This document shows positions 12,433-24,039 of a DNA stretch of 64,000 nucleotides, one piece after another (position 1 is the stretch's first letter; every line of letters begins with the position of its first letter). Under the pieces are notes generated by a model. That model ran no database searches and was not told where the DNA came from. It was given only the letters and a program-made list of their open reading frames with translations. The stretch spans positions 5,332,001 through 5,396,000 of the forward strand of contig NC_068974.1 of assembly GCF_016808095.1 (NCBI RefSeq), in the 5' to 3' direction. The stretch is from Vigna angularis (Eukaryota; Streptophyta; Magnoliopsida; Fabales; Fabaceae). Made by a program: the position numbers and the translations under genes.

Positions 12433-13253
12433 ATTAAAACAAATCAACATTAACATTCAAAACCTACCCCAATAAATTTCCAGTATACTGTACTTCTACG
12501 ACATTTAATCCTAAAATTCATTACTTACATTATATTTATCTATTTGTACTAAATCAGAAAAGCCCCAAATCAGACCACGAGCTAGATTCGTGCAACCATC
12601 AACACCTCACTGTCTGCATCTTCTTCACGAGCCAGCTACCTGCATTCACGAGCCAGCTACCTGCATTCACGAACAAAAGAAACCCCAAATCAAATTGAAA
12701 TCGCACCAGCAGTGAACCAGCACCGCAAAACTCTCGCAAATCACATTTTTCTTGCGCATAAACTTGCAAAATTAGAATCCAATTCGTAAACAGACAAAAG
12801 CAAAACCTCCATCACTAACCTTCATCGCATCGAAATCGTACTACAGTCATGGCCTCACGCCGCTAGAGAAGCAAAACGCGACATGGAGAGGTGAAAAAGG
12901 AAAAGTGAGGAAGGAAAGAGAAATTGAGAGGCGCGACGTGGAGAAAGAGAAGAAAAAGTGCGGCGTGGAGAAGGAAAAAAGGAGAAGAGAAGACGCGAAG
13001 ATTAAAAATGAAATGTGAGGCGCGAAGACGATGAAAAGTGAAAATTAGGGTTTGGTTATTGGGTTCTATTAAAGAATCACCAAAAATATGTTTTAAAAAA
13101 TTTTTAAAAGCAATTTAACTGTTGTTTTGTTTAATAATCTGTAAAAAAAAAAGTTAAGTTTTTGTGATTTTTAAATAAAACAGCCATAAATTATTAGGGG
13201 TTTTAACCCCCAGAAAAAAACCCTTACTAAATTATGTTATTTTTGTAGTGTGA

Positions 13254-14609
13254 GTGTGGTGTTAATTTATTGAATGGTCAAATAACTGATTATTTTCGAG
13301 AGACGTTATAGCTATTTGTTTTTTAAATCCAGTTAGAAAACATCCATTACCATATAATATAATCAATTAAATACGTCAATTTTTGTTTTGCAAATTCGAT
13401 TTTAAGATCTCTAAAAAAGAAGAAAACGTGTATTGGAAAAAGAACTTTTACAAGCAATGAAAAAAGTGTTATACATATGTTTTCAGCGATCATCACACCT
13501 TTCTAAGTGCTTTAAAGATTGCACACATTAATAAGTGATTTTGTTGTGGTAATTTCTTTTCATTTGTATTTTTTGAAATGTTTCCATTTTTTTTTTCTGA
13601 GATGTCATAAAATTGATAAGGTTACACATCTTCATTGATAGTTAAAGATGGCCAAAATACTCTTGAAGGGAGTCAAGAGTATATATGATAGAAATCTTTT
13701 TTGATATTTAGTATAAGGCTTGAAAAACACAAGAAAACATTAGATATGGAGAATAGTATTTTTAAAACTTTTCGCAAATTACATTTGATAAGTTTTTAAA
13801 AGATTTATAGACAAAATTCAAATGATGGTGTTTAAGAGGTTTTAAGAAAAAGTTTGAGAAAAAGTAAAACAATAAGACACAATTTTTATACTGATTGACT
13901 CAACCTGAGTTACGTCCAATTCTTCTTTAACCGCTCCTAGTTCATCTAGTCAACACGACTATTCCGAGTTTAACCACTCCGGGTTTACAAGTATTCTAAA
14001 ATTCTGGTTTAACCCTATACAACACATTTAGACACTTTAACTCAATTGACCTAAACACCAATTGTTTTAATTTTCTTCAGAATGTACAACACAAACAATG
14101 TTATGAAAAAAACAGATTGATAACTCTCAAAGAGATGATAGAAACAATACAAAGAAATATGAGATATTACTAAGATTTTTTTCTTAGAAAATTTTGCTTT
14201 AGAGGATATACTAGTACAACAAGTTTGTTTGAGCGCTCACAAGTTCACTATATTATCTTTTTTTATCTTCTCTTTAAGCTTGTCTATTTATAACTTTTCT
14301 GACCATTAGACAAAAAGGTTAACTTCAGGTAGAACAAGTAGTTTTTAGGGGAGAAATCAAATTCAAGTCTACTTTGTACACTACATACTCAATTAAAGCA
14401 ATTTCAGTTAATTTCCCTTACACCAAACTCATCAAAACCACGTAAACTCTAAACACATATAAAACATGAAATCTCCATATTCCTCACTAGATCTTGTTTT
14501 AACACCCAAAGATAATAATATGATAACAACAATTTCAAAAAGATCAAAAGAAAATCACAAGACAATACATACTCAAATAAAAATACGATATAGTAATATC
14601 TCCTTACCT
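13254..14609. other. AT-rich spacer between the CACTA-type element and the MULE
   Basis: No coding region, transposon end or RNA gene is recognisable; only short chance reading frames occur. Confidence 0.5.
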
Positions 14610-14689
14610 GTATTGTTAGGTTTTTGCACCAAAGTAGGAAAATATGCCCTCTTTATTACCAAAATAGGCAAAATTTGACCCAAAGTGAA

Positions 14690-15000
14690 GTCGTGGGGGG
14701 CCAAAACGACTTCAAAGGAAGAAGTCGTGCCCCCCTGCACGACTTCACACTATGCATAGCTAAAGTGTTGAAGTCGTGCACCCCAAAAACGACTTCTGGG
14801 TCCTGTAATCGATTACATTGATTTGGTAATCGATTACAGAGTGTTGAAATCGTGACCCCCTGTAGGACTGGAAATGTGTAGGCAGAAAACGTACTGGTAA
14901 TCGATTACGACATTTCGGTAATCGATTACCAGGTTGGTTGTGTAGCAAGAAGCACTCTGGTAATCGATTACAGGGTTTGTGTAATCGATTACCAGTGTGT
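14690..15000. repeat. Left subterminal array of GTAATCGATTAC palindromes and GAAGTCGTG motifs
   Basis: Four GAAGTCGTG or reverse-complement motifs at 14690-14790 are followed by six copies of the 12-bp palindrome GTAATCGATTAC between about 14809 and 14993, often extended to CTGGTAATCGATTAC or GATTACCAG and spaced 15-45 bp apart. The same motifs recur near the right end. Subterminal repeats of this kind are often transposase-binding sites. Confidence 0.85.
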
Positions 15001-15151
15001 TTTTGATTGGTTTATGAAAATGATTTTGCATTTTACATATGTTATGTATTGGTTGTGTTATAGGAAAAGAGAAAATAAATATTAATAAGAAATATTAATA
15101 GTAATATATCAGTCATCAATTTGATTACAATTGGGTAAGATTAAGAAATAA

Positions 15152-17198
15152 CTAATGACGAAAAGGACAATTTCCCCTATGATGACCTTCATTGCGGTAG
15201 TAAGAGCATTTTTTTGGCTTATCTGGATTGAATTGATCCATTTCATTATGAAGCCTATTTGTAGATGGTCTTTCGGATGCCTTGCGTCGCATTTTAGGAT
15301 CTGGTATGAAGTTTGGACCTGTATACACAGACCAATAATCTTGATTTTGGATTGGGTGAAATTGTACTTCGTATGCCTTGAAAATGTTGTTAAGGCTGTA
15401 CACTGGATCGATTACTTGGGTTAGTGGGATATGCGAAAATGCACAAACAACAATGACATGATGACATGGGATACGAGTAGCCTGGAAGTGTCCACAATCA
15501 CACCACCATTCATTTAGGCTCACCTTGTAGGAAAGTGGAACATGGCGGTAGTGGTGAGGTGTTGAAATTTCCTGAACAACAAATTCAGAATTTTCACGGT
15601 TGTAGCGATGAACATGACAAAATGCGAATTGTTGTTGATTTTTCCTAATGATGTCGGCGATTTGTTCAGGATATTGGTGTCTTGCTTGTAGCATACAGTT
15701 CGCCTTTAATCCGCGTTCAACAAACCATGATTGTGTCCTCTCAAATGTTGTTCTGATGAGAGCACATATTGGTAATGAACGTGCTCCCTTTAAAATGGAG
15801 TTGGTGCACTCAGCAAGATTAGTTGTCATATGTCCATATCTTCTCCCTCCATCAAAAGCTTGAGACCATTTTTGTAATGGGATTTTATCTATCCATTCAA
15901 TTTGTTGTGGGTATTGGTTTCTCAATGCAGCAAGTTTTGCCGTGACAGTTGGTTGCTTGACCTCGTAAGCTGTAATGATGTAATAAATAAATAAATTAAA
16001 GAATAATGTTAACAAAATTATAAAAGTATAAGTGTTTGAAGAATGTTTGTAGTAGTACCTAAATTGATGAATTGTTTTTTGAGGTCGTGATTTTTGAATT
16101 TGTTGTTGAAGTTGGATGCTAGATGACGTATGCAATACACAGAGTTCAAACCATCTTGTTCTCAACCAACTTCTTCTGATCTTAAGGCGGATAGTATACC
16201 CTTTCCTCTGTCAGTGATGATGCAAATATTTTGTTGATGGCAAACATGTTCTCGAAGTAGTTGAAAGAACCATATCAAGGACTCCTTTGTCTCACCTTCT
16301 ACAATGGCAAAGGCCAATGGGAAAAGATTTCTATTGCCATCTTGACCTATGGCGGTGAGCAAAGTTCCATGATATTTACCCGTTAGAAATGTACCATCAA
16401 CTTGGAGAATGGGTTTACAGTATTTGAATCCTTCTATGCAAGGACCGAAAGACCAGAAAACTCTTTCCATAATATAGCAATTATTGTCGGTTTGTCCATC
16501 AATATGCACCGGAGAACCAGTGCATTGTAAAATTGTACCTGGGTTTGCTTCCTTGACGGCATGCAACCACCTCGGCATGTGGTTATAAGAGTCCTCCCAG
16601 TCTCCAAACTCCATAGCAAGAGCCTTCTGTTTAGCGATCCAAGCTTTTCTGTATGACACAGAATATTCGAATCGACCCTTAAATCTGCAATCAAACTCTT
16701 GATTGGAATGGATGGGTTTGTCCAGATTGAATTTGATATGATTGCGACAATGTGAGTACTATCAAGATTTGTATGATCTTGAGATAGTATTGTTGAGAAA
16801 CACGAATGTTGTCCGTCTATATTTTTGATTTCCCAATATTTACGGACTTTGCTATAAGCTGCCCTCAGACGCCATTGACAACCGTTGTGATATTCCAGAC
16901 AACGAATAACATAAATGTTGGGTTTGGACTCAACGACGGTGTATTTGTAACCGTTGGTTATGTGATAATGTTTGATTGCAAGAATAGTTTCCTCCTTTGA
17001 CTGGAACTGCATACCTTGATTCAACTCTGGAACGAGATGTGCAGATGATTGTGTGATGTGGTCGTCGTCGTTGTTGTCATCTTCGAGTATGTTGTCTAAT
17101 TCATCATCGATGCTGAAGTCATCAACGTTATCCAATATTAAAGGTTGTTCATCGATCAACTGCGATGATGAAGATGCTGGTAAGTTCCCTGATGCCAT
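15152..17198 (-). pseudogene. MULE transposase (MURA/MuDR type), disrupted
   Basis: Starts MASGNLPASSSSQLI at 17198. Intron 15970-16058 (GT-AG on the minus strand) separates exon 17198-16059 from exon 15969-15152. Domains in order: N-terminal acidic region; MuDR zinc-binding domain (GNC-like CLEYHNGCQWRLRA, DGQHSC); MULE transposase core with QVDGTFLTG and ITDRGKG (catalytic Asp residues) and the NLAECTNSILKG segment (Glu); SWIM finger (CDCGHFQATRIPCHH); C-terminal zinc knuckle CSYYRNEGHHRGNC, whose second cysteine is replaced by Tyr. Two breaks are visible: a one-base frameshift near 16680 (before SYRKAWIAKQKALA) and a TGA at 16162-16164 where a Trp codon is expected. The catalytic residues remain, so decay is recent. 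It reads divergently from the mobile-domain gene, from opposite sides of the central hairpin. Confidence 0.88.
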
Positions 17199-17392
17199 AT
17201 TTGAATAAATGTTGGGAAGAGTTTGTAAGATTGGAGTAGTAGGAGAGCTCTTGGACGTGCAGTTTGGATGTGAAGATGGAGTTCTTATAGAGCGTATAAA
17301 CGTTCATGAATATAGTGGGTGTTACGGTCTAAAATAGGAAGTACTAAACAATAATATAGCACTGTGAATATAGCACTGTGACTATAGCACTG

Positions 17393-17394
<2 letters not shown>

Positions 17395-17481
<87 letters not shown>
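17395..17481. repeat. (AT)n microsatellite in the MULE centre
   Basis: An (AT)n run of roughly 85 bp just upstream of the transposase gene, between it and the central hairpin. Confidence 0.9.
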
Positions 17482-17484
<3 letters not shown>

Positions 17485-17681
17485 TTCCAATGCAATTATA
17501 AGCTACGTATAGTATTACATTTATTTCATTCCGTATAAAGTGATTTGCAGTGTCCTCTCATATAAGCTTTTCTCCACTCGTTTTTTAAGTACTTATTGAG
17601 AAAATAATTTGTTTAATTGTTGTTAACAAATAAATAACGTAGAATTTATATTTATAATAATAATATAGTTTATAAATAATT

Positions 17682-17932
17682 AAAATTTAAAATACATAAA
17701 TTATACAAATAGAATTTAAAAAAAAATCAAAAAAGGGAAGTTGGGGGGGGGGGGGCACGACTTCAATAGGTGAAGTCGTGTACCCCCTACACGACTTCAA
17801 TTGTTGAAGTCTTGTGGGGGATACACGACTTCACCTATTGAAGTCGTGCCCCCCCTCCCCCACAACTTCCCTTTTTTGATTTTTATTTTTAAAAATCCTA
17901 TTTATATAATTTTTACAATTTGAAATTTTTTT
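17682..17932. repeat. Central hairpin between the divergent MULE genes
   Basis: An imperfect palindrome of about 250 bp. Outer arms are AT-rich (AAATCAAAAAAGGGAAGTT against AACTTCCCTTTTTTGATTT) and inner arms are built from GAAGTCGTG units and a G/C homopolymer run (17744-17755 against about 17848-17861). The axis is near 17805-17812. The inner GAAGTCGTG motifs are the same as those at both element ends. It lies between the divergently oriented transposase and mobile-domain genes. Confidence 0.85.
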
Positions 17933-18546
17933 TCTAAACTCTAATAAAATGCTTAAATATTGGATAATATTTTTATAATTCATAAAAATTGATTACATAC
18001 ATTTAATAATATTCATTAGAAATTTTTAAATGGTATTTATGGATGCATCAATATTATGTGGTACGTGACAAGGGATTGTACACATGCATTGTCCACATTT
18101 GCCTCTGACCACCAATAATGCTATTCAACTTTGGTCTTCAACTTTGCTATTCAACTTTCCTATTCATGTTCCTATTCATTTGCATGCCTACATTTAGTGC
18201 AGATTTTACCTTCAATGCTACTACTATTCAATCACATGCCTCTCTTTTTTTTGCAGGTTTGAAGATTCTTTGAAGAGCACTCATTACAACTTATATGAAT
18301 TGTCATTTCCATGTCCTCATTCACGTGACTTTGAAGATTCTTGGGCATCAATGCTTGATCTTAAATTGGTGGAGGGTGCATTTCATTTCTCCCACCGTGT
18401 TCTGAGTTCCAATAGCCAAACCCCTTAACCATTGTCTTTGCTTTCATATCCCACTTGTCTACCCATTTCAATTGTGAGTTCCAATACCCAAAGTACTTCT
18501 CCTTTCTCATTGCTTTAATAACCCACTTTCACCCACAAAATTTAAT

Positions 18547-20498
18547 ATGGCTTCTGCCCGTCAACTTCCCGTTGATATGTCCCTTCTACGTCTACAAGAT
18601 AAACACATCGTGAATTCTATTTGGGAAGGCAATGAACGAGTCATTTGCCCTCGAAGACATGCAATTTGGATAACAAAGCATGTCCACGAAATTGATGAAA
18701 GAATAAAGAATATTCTACAGGCAGCAGGGTTTATCCATATTTTGCAAGCATCAAGTATGGAGATAAATCACCAGCTAGTCACTGCTTTTGTTGAGAGGTG
18801 GAGAGTCGAGACTCATACTTTCCACTTGCCTCTTGGTGAAAGTACGATTACATTGGAAGACGTTGCTTTACAATTAGGGCTTCCTATTGAAGGACATGTG
18901 GTGACTAGCATCAGTAGTGGTCCACTAACAGTTTTTTGTCATCAACTACTAGGAGATGTTCCTCCTGAGAATTGTGTAAGGGGCAACAGAATCAAGTTGT
19001 CATGGTTGAATAACACTTTTCGCCAATTGCCTCATGATGCAACCGAACAGGTTATTGAACAATACGCTAGAGCGTATATGTTGATCATAATTGGCAGTGT
19101 CATGATGCCAGATACATCTGCAAGCATGGTGCATTTGATGTATCTTCCCCTATTGGCGGACCTGCAGAACGTTTCACAGTATAGCTGGGGATCTACCACG
19201 CTTTCCTACTTGTATCGTGCCCTTGATCATGGGACTAGGGCTGACCAAGAGAATATCGGAGGGTGCATGATCTTGTTACAATGTTGGGCATGGGAAAGAA
19301 TAACATGTCTTTCACCAGAATTACTTGATGTCACAGAACACGACATATCTTCTGGTGCAGTTTTTCCACTTGCGAAAAGATGGTGTCGCACAAAACAGTC
19401 AATATTCCAGGACACTACAACTGTCAAACAATTTCGTCAGAAAATAGACGACCTATCACCTAGATAGGTATTTTTCAACTGTGCTCTTAATATTGTGTTA
19501 TAAATTTTGTTAACATTTGATGGCTTAATTAGTAATACTTAAACCAAAAACTTCAATACTGCAGTTGGTATGGACATCGTACAAACGTGGTGAAATTTCT
19601 CAACTCATTCAAGTACAAGTGCCCCCGACATGTCGGGCAGTTGTGCCTCTTATATGTTTCTCTGTTGTAGAATACCAACAATCAGACCGTGTCATGCGAC
19701 AATTTGGATTTCGACAAAATGTATCCCATCCACCGATGAATCTAGATGAGGAACATAAACAAGATATGAGAGGACGCGCTGATTGGAATTGGCATGAACA
19801 CCATCACCAGTGGATTGCATTGTGGAATGACCAGCATAATCGTGTGTTCAACGGGATTCCTTTCCAGAAAAATGGTCACTTGCTTGATGAATCGGAGTAT
19901 ATGCAGTGGTATATAACTCATACCATCCGCTATATTGGTATAATAGAAGATTCAACCGACGAAGAGGTACTACAATATTCCCTCCATATAAATTATGAAA
20001 GTGTTAATATCTTGTGTTCTTCACATCACACATTGTGTTTGGCAGTATGACATGGACCACGACGAACAGTTCCACCCGGCATCTCAATACCGTGCATCTT
20101 CTTCATATCATGATCCACAAAGGTCTACCTCTGACCATGTCAACTATCAACATCCACCTCCAAATTCAAGGTTTCAACAAAACATCCCACCGACATCAAC
20201 ATATCCTGGGGTTGAGACCTCTTATTTCGCCTTTCCACCATCAACATCGTTTAGTGGAGGTCCTTCCAATTATTTTGGAACCTCGACAATGACTCCACCA
20301 TCTTCATACCCACACGCTTCATCCTCACATAACGTGTATCGACCGACATATGATTTTCAAAACCTTCAACAGTGCAATGAAAGTCATCCCACGAATGAAG
20401 ACCAACACACGCAGAGTCCCACACTACAACAACAATCACAAAGGCGAGGCCAACGACAACGACGAAGACCATCGTGTGGGACTAGAGGACATAGATAG
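18547..20498 (+). pseudogene. Plant mobile domain (PMD, aminotransferase-like) gene carried by the MULE
   Basis: Exons 18547-19467, 19565-19966 and 20046-20498, all phase 0 with GT-AG introns, about 590 codons. Exon 1 holds the PMD/MAIN-like fold: EIDERIKNILQAAGF, the typical LVTAFVERWRVETHTFHLP, then GESTITLEDVALQLGLPIEG, and LIIIGSVMMPDTSASMVHL. Exon 2 carries the continuation (VWTSYKRGEI; WNWHEHHHQWIALW). Exon 3 encodes a low-complexity Pro/Ser/Gln tail ending in basic QRRGQRQRRR. An in-frame TAG sits at the last codon of exon 1 (19465-19467) immediately before the GT donor, where CAG is likely ancestral. PMD proteins are frequent in plant transposons, and their host relatives MAIN/MAIL act in silencing. 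Otherwise the frame is open. Confidence 0.85.
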
Positions 20499-20697
20499 AC
20501 TGCTTGCCTTCTTTATTTATAAATATGTAATTTGTTTATAATTTTTAATTAATGAATAACATTTATATCATCATAAACTGTTATCCTCTGATGTTATTAT
20601 TGCATTCAACTTTATATAGAAATCAATTTTAATAGATAATGCATTCAATCAATTCTAAAGCAAACAATAAATCAAAATTTGTTCCTCCAAACACGAG

Positions 20698-21055
20698 TAA
20701 TCGATTACGAAAACCCTGTAATCGATTACCAGTAATTTAATGTAAGGGGTCAAAAATTGGTGTAATCCATTACCCTGGAGGCTGGTAATCAATTACAGGC
20801 TTTCTGTAATCGATTACCAGATAACCACTTTAAGGACTTACAGGATAATTTGTACTGTGCATTACTAGACTGACTGGTAATCGATTACAGCGTTTTGGTA
20901 ATCGATTACCAGAAACTTACTGTAAGGGCTGTACAGGAGTTGTTGTAATACATAACCAAATAGGCTGGTAATCGATTATAGGGTTTCTGTAATCGATTAC
21001 CAGTGGGCTATGGTAATCAATTACAGAAAACCCGTAATCGATTACCAGCCCAACC
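20698..21055. repeat. Internal array of GTAATCGATTAC palindromes
   Basis: About ten copies, some degenerate (GTAATCCATTAC, GTAATCAATTAC), arranged mostly as pairs facing each other (CTGGTAATCGATTACAG, short spacer, CTGTAATCGATTACCAG). It lies between the mobile-domain gene and the transposon-protein pseudogene and ends about 190 bp before the start of the latter. Confidence 0.85.
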
Positions 21056-21247
21056 CTAGTCTATAAATTCAACTTTTTCTCTCTCCTCACGAACCCACAC
21101 CACTCCCACTCCAGCAGCAGCGGCTCCCAGCGTCTTCCATCCTCTCCAAGGTCCAAAATCATCTTCTCTTCCACCATTTTCACTTCAAAACACCATATTT
21201 TCACTCCCCTTTCAATTTTGTTCAATTTGCACCGATTGGATTTTGAA

Positions 21248-22457
21248 ATGGCGGAATCTTCAAAAAGGCAAAGAGTAAGGGGGTCATCTTCTACAAGTGG
21301 GGGGACGTTGCCGCCATCAACCTTCACCGGTAGAAAACTCACCGTCACCTTCACCACCACCGTCACCCACTGTTGAACACCAAAATCTTCAATTTTCAAC
21401 TCCTGCACTAGCCCAAAGGTATTTCTCCCTATATAAAGATCGTCAAATCATTGAGCCAAAATATCTAGATGACGATTATTTTGAGAGCCATAGTTTTGAA
21501 TTTTTTGGCATGCTCAAAAATTTAGGATTGGATGAATTTTGCTGCGATTTTGCTCCATATTATCCTGATTTGGTACGTGTGTTTTATAGTAACCTCAAAT
21601 TTTCTGAAAATGGAACAATGAAAACTGAGGTGAACAATGTCCAAATTATTATCAAACCCAACATTTTTGCTTTTATAGCCGATCTTCCCTCTGTTGGGTT
21701 GCCCTTTGAGGGGAAATTATTTGAGGATTGGGCCAATGAATACAATATAGACGTAGCCAGATAATTAATTTGTTTGCCACACAATCCCCCTACCAGTAGA
21801 ATTCTAGCAGGGAATATGACAGCTGAGGCTAGAGTATTACATTATACTATATGTCGTGTTTTGTTTCCACGTGTTTCTAACTTTGCACAGGCAACCGAGG
21901 AAGATCTTCTGATAATGTGGATTATAATGACGGCAAAGCAGATAAACTGGACCCATCTCATCCGACATAGGATGAAGAAGGCTTTGAGGCTAGGTGCTCC
22001 TTTACCATATCCAACTTTGGTCACCCGCATCCTGGAACATTTTGAAGTTCCATTGGAGGATGAAATATCTGTCCCACCTACTAGGCATTGGACAATATCA
22101 CGAGGAGTCATACAATCATTTGGATTGACCCAAAATGCTGACAACAGATGGGTGCACAGAAATTCTCCTCCTCCACCTCAACCTCAAAATCAACCACCTC
22201 CTCAACTACAACTACCACCAGTTCGTCAACAACAAACTAGTAGATTTGATGATGTCATGAGGGGGATAAACGATCTCCGAACATTTGTTGGGGACAGCTT
22301 CAATACACTCAATGAAAGCATGAATGCAAGATTTGAACAATTGGAGCTGAACATGGGTGACCGCTTCGATACTATTGATGCTCGAGTTGAGCATGTGGAG
22401 CACGACATTGAGTATCTGCGTCGTCATTTTGGTCCACATGGTGGATCATCTTCCTAG
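21248..22457 (+). pseudogene. Putative plant transposon protein domain gene in the MULE, disrupted
   Basis: Begins MAESSKRQRVRGSSSTSGG at 21248, then shifts frame at the G-run near 21297 and continues to a TAG at 22455-22457. A TAA at 21762-21764 interrupts the main frame. Conserved-looking segments: FSLYKDRQIIEPKYLD; FYSNLKFSENG; DLPSVGLPFEG; and LHYTICRVLFPRVSNFAQAT with DLLIMWIIMTAKQINW. These are characteristic of the legume 'putative plant transposon protein' domain, often found as retroviral-like hypothetical genes. The C-terminal third is Pro/Gln-rich followed by a heptad-like helix (FEQLELNMGDRFDTIDARVE), a probable coiled coil. Function unknown. Confidence 0.7.
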
Positions 22458-22739
22458 ATGCCTTTCAATTTGTATTGTCTTTTTCTTTTAATTTTAGCTT
22501 GTTCCTTATGTAATGCACTTTTAATTCAATAAAATACTACAAATTTCATTTCTCATTTCATCTTATGATTTTCTCTTATTTCTATTACATAAAATCATAT
22601 ACTCTTCCTATACAAAACAATACATCACAATGTAATCAACAACAATGCGTGCTTACACAAATTCATATCAATACACTTAATAAACTTCAAAATATGCACC
22701 ACAATTACAATACAAAATTTCAAAAACCAACCAAAAACA

Positions 22740-23060
22740 CACTGGTAATCGATTACAACAACCTTGTAATCGCTTACCAGAATGAATCTTGCACCAAATA
22801 CAACCTGGTAATCGATTACAGAAGTGTTGTAATCGATTACCAGTGTGTTTTTGGCATACTTATTTGAAGTCGTGCAGGGTGGTCACAATTTCAACACTCT
22901 GTAATCGATTACCATTACATTGTAATCGATTACGGTCATCAGAAGTCGTTTTTGGGGTGCACGACTTCAACACTGTACATATGAACAGTGTGAAGTCGTG
23001 CAGGGGGGCACGACTTCTTCAATTGAAGTCGTTTGGGCCCCCCACGACTTCCCCATTTTC
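22740..23060. repeat. Right subterminal array of the MULE
   Basis: Six GTAATCGATTAC copies (one as GTAATCGCTTAC) between about 22745 and 22935, followed by GAAGTCGTG-type motifs up to 23050. It mirrors the left subterminal region in reverse order, extending the inverted-repeat organisation of the element. Confidence 0.85.
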
Positions 23061-24039
23061 GTAATTTTGGTTGAATTTGCCCATTTTGGTAATATTATAG
23101 GCAAATATGCCTAGTTTGGTGCAAAAACCGTATTGTTAATTCAACTGACACTTGACACTTTACTGATATGCTAACTGTGCTTAATCCTCTAAATTTAAAA
23201 CTCATTATTTTTCTCTTTTTTTTCTTTTACATTGCCGACCCCAAACGACACTGTCTAAAAGAAATATCTTACCTCAAAGCTTCAACACTGATAAAAACCC
23301 TAACTAATATTGTAACTGAAAATATCTAATGATATCTTAACAGAACAAATTCATTTTGTGTTGCCAAGATTTGTTTTTAGTTTTAATTATAATATTATTT
23401 TAAATATTTATAGTCCTGCTCAAAATCAATATTCTTAAAATCATCCATCATCTCATTTATAATAATCAATTATGACATAAAAATAATTGATGGAAAGTTA
23501 AGACGACACTTACGCTCTGTTCACTTGAGGGTATAACACATTTTAAGAGAAAGTGCGACGATTGATTTGCGAATAAATCGCTTGAGGTGATATAAGACGA
23601 TGGATTTAGACGGATTTGCGAGATAGCGGAGAGAAGTGATCTTCGTTGAAGTGAGGAGATTTGCAGTGATTTCAGCGTAAATGACATGTTTGCTTATTCA
23701 TACCATGTTTGCAGATGAAAAAAGCCCACCAAAACAAGCTGTATTTGGTTCCGCAGGACGAGTATTCGGTTCCACTTCAACAAGGAATATTGAAGGCTGG
23801 TGCATTCGGTTCTAGAAATTCGTATTCGGCTCTCCTTCAGCTTGCATTACTGGTGTATTCGGTTCCAGCCATAGTTATTCAATTCCCAGCTTGTGCATTT
23901 GGCAAGAGGAGTGGTGCATTCAGTTCCCAAACTCGGCGAGGTGGCCGGAGAAGGAGAGGGAGAACTGAAGGTAAAGTGGGTTGGGCTCTAGGGACCACAT
24001 GGAGAAGGCAGTGATGAAGCTCATGGGCTCGAAAGTGTC

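Larger units (their letters stand above)
9581..13253. mobile_element. CACTA-type (En/Spm) non-autonomous transposon, 3667 bp, with TSD tga
   Basis: The element runs 9584-13250. It starts CACTACAAAAATG and ends ATTTTTGTAGTG, forming terminal inverted repeats of the CACTA superfamily, and is flanked by the expected 3-bp duplication tga (9581-9583 and 13251-13253). Subterminal regions hold short GC-rich motifs around GGGGGTTTT, AAAACCGCCGG and TAATTACC, typical of CACTA subterminal repeats. No transposase is present. It contains a captured ARF exon (12291-12432), an unidentified coding-like segment (11925-12176, minus) and a GC-richer 5'-UTR-like stretch near 12550-13060, so it looks like a gene-fragment carrier (Pack-CACTA). 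Confidence 0.85.
14610..23138. mobile_element. Mutator-like element (MULE), 8511 bp, with perfect 9-bp TSD
   Basis: The element spans 14619-23129. Its left end GGTTTTTGCACCAAA matches the reverse complement of the right end TTTGGTGCAAAAACC, and imperfect similarity continues inward for roughly 90 bp to GAAGTCGTG. It is flanked by the identical 9-bp duplication gtattgtta (14610-14618 and 23130-23138), the Mutator hallmark. Contents: MURA transposase (minus, 15152-17198), a plant-mobile-domain gene (plus, 18547-20498) and a putative plant transposon protein (plus, 21248-22457). The perfect duplication suggests fairly recent insertion, but each gene carries at least one inactivating change. Subterminal arrays of GTAATCGATTAC and a central hairpin are described separately. 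Confidence 0.92.

Noticed and set aside
14809..14993. Regularly spaced GTAATCGATTAC copies as a CRISPR-like array
   Set aside because: Plant DNA, palindromic 12-mers with irregular spacers and mirrored copies at the other element end; this is a transposon subterminal array.
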